Under the pieces are notes generated by a model that saw only the letters and a list, made by a program, of their open reading frames with translations, made no database searches and was not told the DNA's origin. Both the position numbers and the translations under genes were made by a program. From Motilibacter peucedani (GTDB lineage Bacteria > Actinomycetota > Actinomycetes > Motilibacterales > Motilibacteraceae): 64,000 nt of DNA. The stretch is taken from contig NZ_RBWV01000017.1 in assembly GCF_003634695.1 (NCBI RefSeq), positions 124,001 to 188,000 on the forward strand, written 5' to 3'. Below, piece by piece: positions 60,867 through 64,000 of the stretch. How positions within the stretch are numbered: the stretch's first letter is position 1; each line of letters opens with the position of its first letter.

Positions 60867-62111
60867 ATGGCTGACGTCCTGGCGATCGTCCTGGCAGGTG
60901 GTGAGGGCAAGCGGCTGATGCCGCTCACCGCTGACCGGGCCAAGCCCGCTGTGCCCTTCGGGGGCAACTACCGGCTCATCGACTTCGTCCTGTCGAACCT
61001 CACCAACGCGGGGTTCCTCAAGGTCGTGGTGCTGACGCAGTACAAGTCGCACAGCCTCGACAGGCACATCACCAAGACCTGGCGCATGTCGACCCTGCTC
61101 GGCAACTACATCACCCCGGTGCCGGCCCAGCAGCGCCTCGGCCCGCGGTGGTTCGCCGGCTCCGCCGACGCGATCTACCAGAACCTCAACCTCATCGACG
61201 ACGAGCGGCCGAAGTACATCATCGTGTTCGGCGCCGACCACATCTACCGCATGGACCCGCGGCAGATGCTCCAGCAGCACATCGAGTCCGGCGTCGGGCT
61301 CACCGTCGCGGCCGTCCGCCAGCCGCTGCACGAGGCCGACCAGTTCGGCGTCATCGAGACCGAGACCTCCGGCCCCGACGCCGGGCGCAAGATCGCCCGC
61401 TTCCGCGAGAAGCCGAAGGACGCGGTGGGGCTGGCCGACGCGCCCGACCAGGTCTACGCCTCGATGGGCAACTACATCTTCACGACCCGGGCGCTCGTCG
61501 ACGCGGTGACCCGCGACGCGATGAACCCCGAGAGCAAGCACGACGTCGGCGGCAACCTGGTGCCGATGTTCGTCGACAAGGACGACGCCCAGGTCTACGA
61601 CTTCACCCAGAACGAGGTGCCCGGCTCGACCGCGCGCGACCACGCCTACTGGCGCGACGTCGGCACGCTCGACTCGTTCTACGAGGCCAACATGGACCTC
61701 ATCTCGGTCCACCCCGTCTTCAACATGTACAACTACGAGTGGCCCATCTTCACGGCCTACGACCCGATGCCCGCCGCGAAGTTCGTGCGCGGCGACGACG
61801 GCTCGGGCGGCGTGGCCTACGGCTCCATGGTCTCCCCCGGCGCCATCATCTCCGGCTCCTCGGTGGAGGACTCCGTGGTCTTCCCGCGCACCCAGGTGCT
61901 CCGCGGTGCCCACGTGTCGGCCTCGGTGCTCATGGACCGCGTCGTCGTCGAGCCCGGCGCCCGGGTCGTGCGAGCGGTGCTCGACAAGAACGTCGTGGTC
62001 GAGGCCGGCGCGACCGTGGGCGTCGACATCGAGCGCGACCGGGCCCGCGGCTACACCGTCTCGCCCTCGGGCATCGTCGTCGTGGGCAAGGGCCAGCGCG
62101 TCACGGCCTGA
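60867..62111 (+). CDS. glgC: Glucose-1-phosphate adenylyltransferase (ADP-glucose pyrophosphorylase)
   Basis: 414 residues. It makes ADP-glucose from ATP and glucose-1-phosphate, the committed glycogen step. The nucleotide-binding [20 protein letters not shown] motif (shown in part), [10 protein letters not shown] and the C-terminal left-handed beta-helix ([17 protein letters not shown]) are all present. Leaderless start. Together with pgm, glgM and zwf this covers glucose-phosphate use. Confidence 0.96.
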   Translation: MADVLAIVLAGGEGKRLMPLTADRAKPAVPFGGNYRLIDFVLSNLTNAGFLKVVVLTQYKSHSLDRHITKTWRMSTLLGNYITPVPAQQRLGPRWFAGSADAIYQNLNLIDDERPKYIIVFGADHIYRMDPRQMLQQHIESGVGLTVAAVRQPLHEADQFGVIETETSGPDAGRKIARFREKPKDAVGLADAPDQVYASMGNYIFTTRALVDAVTRDAMNPESKHDVGGNLVPMFVDKDDAQVYDFTQNEVPGSTARDHAYWRDVGTLDSFYEANMDLISVHPVFNMYNYEWPIFTAYDPMPAAKFVRGDDGSGGVAYGSMVSPGAIISGSSVEDSVVFPRTQVLRGAHVSASVLMDRVVVEPGARVVRAVLDKNVVVEAGATVGVDIERDRARGYTVSPSGIVVVGKGQRVTA

Positions 62112-62118
62112 GCCGCGC

Positions 62119-63105
62119 CTAGTCCTCCGCCCGGCGGTCGTGGACGGCCATCACCGCGGCGACGCCGACGACCACGCCGATGGCGGTGGTCACGCCCCTG
62201 TCGCGCAGCAGCGGCCAGGCCGGCCCGGTGGTGACCAGCCGCGGCATGAGCACGGCCATCGGGGTCACGAAGAGCATGGCGACGCCGTAGTGCCTCAGGA
62301 CGAAGAGCTCCGCCAACACCTGGAGCAGGCCGACCAGCGCGACCACGGTCCAGCCGTGCGGGCCTGAGAGCACGAGCGGCGCGGCGACGAGCAGGCCCCC
62401 TGCCGTGCCGGCGAAGCGGTGCCAGGCGCGGGTCAGCCGCCCGACCGTGTCGCCCGCTGACCACGGCACCACCGCTGCGACGGCCGCCCAGTAGGAGTGG
62501 TGCAGCCCGAGGCCGGCCGCGGCTCCGGCGGCGACGAGGGCCGAGCCGGCGCTGACGCCCGCGCGCGCCGCCACCTCTCGACCGGTGCGGGCGGGGTACG
62601 CGGCCGGCCCCCGCCCCGTGCGCCGGCTGCCCGCGTGCGCCGCCCCGAGAGCGCCGACCAGCACGGCGAAGGCCGCAGCCGCTGCACCGATGCCGAAGGC
62701 CTCGGGCACCCGGTGCCAGGTCGCCGGCGTACCGGCGCAGGCGCCGAAGGCGAACACCGCGAACAGCGGTCCGGGCGGCAGCCACCGCCACCGGTCGGAG
62801 CACGCGGACCCGGCGGCGGCGGCCGCAGCCGTACCGACCACCGCAGGCCACACGCCGCGGTCGAGGGCCGAGACCGCCGCTCCGGCGGTGATGCAGGCGA
62901 CGAGCAGCGCGGCCGCCTGCAGCTGCATCACCGCCCGGTCGACGTGGGTGCCGCGGCGCGAGTAGATCGAGGCGAAGGCTCCGAAGGCGGCGTAGAGCGC
63001 GTCGCCGATGTGCCCGGTGAGCCGCAGCACCACCAGCGGCACCACGACCGCGGTCGTGACCCGCAGCGCGGGCAGCAGGTCGGACCTCTGGGGCAGCGGC
63101 GGCAC
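62119..63105 (-). CDS. FUSC-family membrane protein
   Basis: 328 residues, shorter than the 703-residue FUSC protein at the left end. Two blocks of membrane helices are seen, with LYAAFGAFASIYSRRGTH in the first and HHSYWAAVAAVVPWSAG in the second, the latter being the FUSC signature region. GTG 63105 is chosen because TAGAGT lies 6 nt upstream; the preceding GTG (63108) would give a 3-nt spacing. Transported substrate unknown. Confidence 0.8.
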   Translation of the reverse strand: MPPLPQRSDLLPALRVTTAVVVPLVVLRLTGHIGDALYAAFGAFASIYSRRGTHVDRAVMQLQAAALLVACITAGAAVSALDRGVWPAVVGTAAAAAAGSACSDRWRWLPPGPLFAVFAFGACAGTPATWHRVPEAFGIGAAAAAFAVLVGALGAAHAGSRRTGRGPAAYPARTGREVAARAGVSAGSALVAAGAAAGLGLHHSYWAAVAAVVPWSAGDTVGRLTRAWHRFAGTAGGLLVAAPLVLSGPHGWTVVALVGLLQVLAELFVLRHYGVAMLFVTPMAVLMPRLVTTGPAWPLLRDRGVTTAIGVVVGVAAVMAVHDRRAED

Positions 63106-63111
63106 CACGGC

Positions 63112-63117
63112 ACTCTA
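63112..63117 (-). promoter_or_regulatory. Leaderless -10 box of the FUSC gene, overlapping the upstream stop codon
   Basis: Bottom-strand TAGAGT: its TAG is the stop codon of the amino acid permease gene (63115-63117). GTG 63105 follows after 6 nt. It is the second such case in the window after 24806-24811. Confidence 0.6.
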
Positions 63118-64000
63118 GGGGCGGCGCGCCTCCGGCAGGACGACGACCTCGTTGCGACGGTGCCGGGCACCGGCCCACCAGAAGCCGACGGCGATCGCGA
63201 TGAACGCGGCGAGCGGCACGGCCTCGGTGAGCAGGTAGCTCCAGCGCTCGTCCGACGCCCACTCCTCCGGCCGGTAGTCCTCGGCGAACCAGCCGTCACC
63301 GAGGCCGGGGAAGAGCAGCTCGACCGTGCAGAACACGATGAACGCCATCGACACCACGGTGGTGACGCCGATCCACGGCGCGCGGTAGCCGCCGTCGTCC
63401 GCCCGCTGCCCCCGCAGGCGCCATGCCGCGGGGAAGATGCCGAGGTAGGAGATCAGGGTTGTCGAGATCGCCAGCCCGAGGGCCACGTTGAAGAACTTGG
63501 CCGCGTTGCCGCCGGTGATGCTCAGCGTGGCGACGAAGACCGCGGTCGAGACGACGCCCGAGAGGATGTTGACGCGCACCGGGGTGCCGAACCGCTCGCT
63601 GAAGGCGCCGAACCACCGCGGGCCGGCGCCGTCGTAGCAGGAGACGGCGAGCGTGCGGTCGGAGCCCATGATCCAGGTGAGGCCCGAGGTGAAGGCGACG
63701 ACCACGATGAGCAGGCCCATGACCCACCCGATCGCCTCGGCGCCCGCCGAGAGCGACACCGTGACCGCGCCGTCCGCGCCGGTGGACACGCTGCCGCCGA
63801 AGATGGTGAGCGACTGCTTGAGCGCCTGCGGGAATCCGGCCAGGCCGGTGGCCTGGTCCTCGGGCAGCACCAGCAGGATGCCGAGCACCGGCAGGCCGTA
63901 GAGCAGGCCGGTCGCGATCACGGACTTCGCGATCCCGGCGGGCACGTCGCGCTTGGCGTCCTGCATCTCCTCGCCCGCGGCGCTCGGCAGCTCGAAGCCC
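63115..64000 (-). CDS. APC-family amino acid permease (N-terminal part outside window)
   Basis: The visible C-terminal part has about 295 residues and seven or more membrane helices. The upstream end reads GFELPSAAGEEMQDAKRDVP, the conserved APC loop between helices 5 and 6 region (E-x-P-SAAGEE). The tail is short and Arg-rich. The family exchanges or symports amino acids or amines; specificity is unknown. The start lies beyond base 64000. Confidence 0.88.
   Translation of the reverse strand, partial: GFELPSAAGEEMQDAKRDVPAGIAKSVIATGLLYGLPVLGILLVLPEDQATGLAGFPQALKQSLTIFGGSVSTGADGAVTVSLSAGAEAIGWVMGLLIVVVAFTSGLTWIMGSDRTLAVSCYDGAGPRWFGAFSERFGTPVRVNILSGVVSTAVFVATLSITGGNAAKFFNVALGLAISTTLISYLGIFPAAWRLRGQRADDGGYRAPWIGVTTVVSMAFIVFCTVELLFPGLGDGWFAEDYRPEEWASDERWSYLLTEAVPLAAFIAIAVGFWWAGARHRRNEVVVLPEARRP

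Overview
The window is 64 kb of very GC-rich, densely coding DNA. GTG starts are frequent, ATGA and GTGA stop/start overlaps are common, and many TANNNT -10 boxes lie 6-8 nt before a start codon. Small families that I associate with Actinomycetota (DUF6158-, DUF6480- and DUF6328-like) are present. This points to a free-living actinobacterium with a hopanoid pathway and GlgC/GlgM-type glycogen metabolism; I cannot name the genus. I see no rRNA, tRNA, CRISPR array, insertion sequence or prophage. No gene-free stretch exceeds about 150 bp.

Layout. 1-10 kb: the tail of an HNH/DUF222-type gene, a coiled-coil protein, a FUSC membrane protein, a quinone oxidoreductase, phosphoglucomutase, a PAP2-type gene, then a second PAP2-type domain fused to a wax-ester synthase/DGAT-type acyltransferase, and a PucR/CdaR-like regulator. 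10.1-20.4 kb: one nine-gene-function hopanoid operon, hpnC-hpnD-hpnE-polyprenyl synthase-shc-(hpnG::ispH fusion)-hpnH-dxs, almost all with overlapping stop/start codons. It links MEP-pathway isoprenoid supply (Dxs, IspH) to squalene, hopene and adenosyl/ribosylhopane formation. 20-28 kb: SDR, membrane proteins, an aldo-keto reductase, GNAT, DUF1990, and a redox group (haem-oxygenase-like di-iron protein, CDGSH protein, DUF2231-Rieske protein).

28-41 kb is the most unusual accessory region. It holds a soluble-adenylyl-cyclase-like protein (two complementary cyclase halves, ATPase, TPR); a 1,364-residue secreted gingipain/caspase-like protein with 14 SPSIY repeats; an MFS protein fused to a cyclic-nucleotide-binding domain; a Crp-family regulator; a 48-residue acidic peptide; a cytoplasmic-type subtilase; and a GAF protein. 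Two identical-half-site palindromes (TGTCA-N6-TGACA) flank the GAF-subtilase-peptide part. The Crp-like regulator carries Gln where E. coli CRP has Glu181, which fits the G-to-C change in the half-site. Together these suggest a cyclic-nucleotide signalling and proteolysis locus.

41-55 kb: ordinary actinobacterial genes (SDR, RlmA-type and TrmH-type methyltransferases, small DUF proteins, TauE exporter), a TetR-controlled MFS efflux operon with a clear operator, and a PfkB kinase diverging from a GH4 glycosidase. 55-58 kb: a stand-alone B12-binding protein with the W-x9-EH motif of CarH photoreceptors, overlapping the start of a GGDEF-EAL protein. 58-64 kb: zwf, the divergent glgM/glgC pair, a second FUSC protein and a truncated APC permease.

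Genome-style features: at least nine leaderless promoters, two of which use the upstream gene's TAG stop codon as the first half of the -10 box, and at least eleven tail-to-tail gene overlaps.
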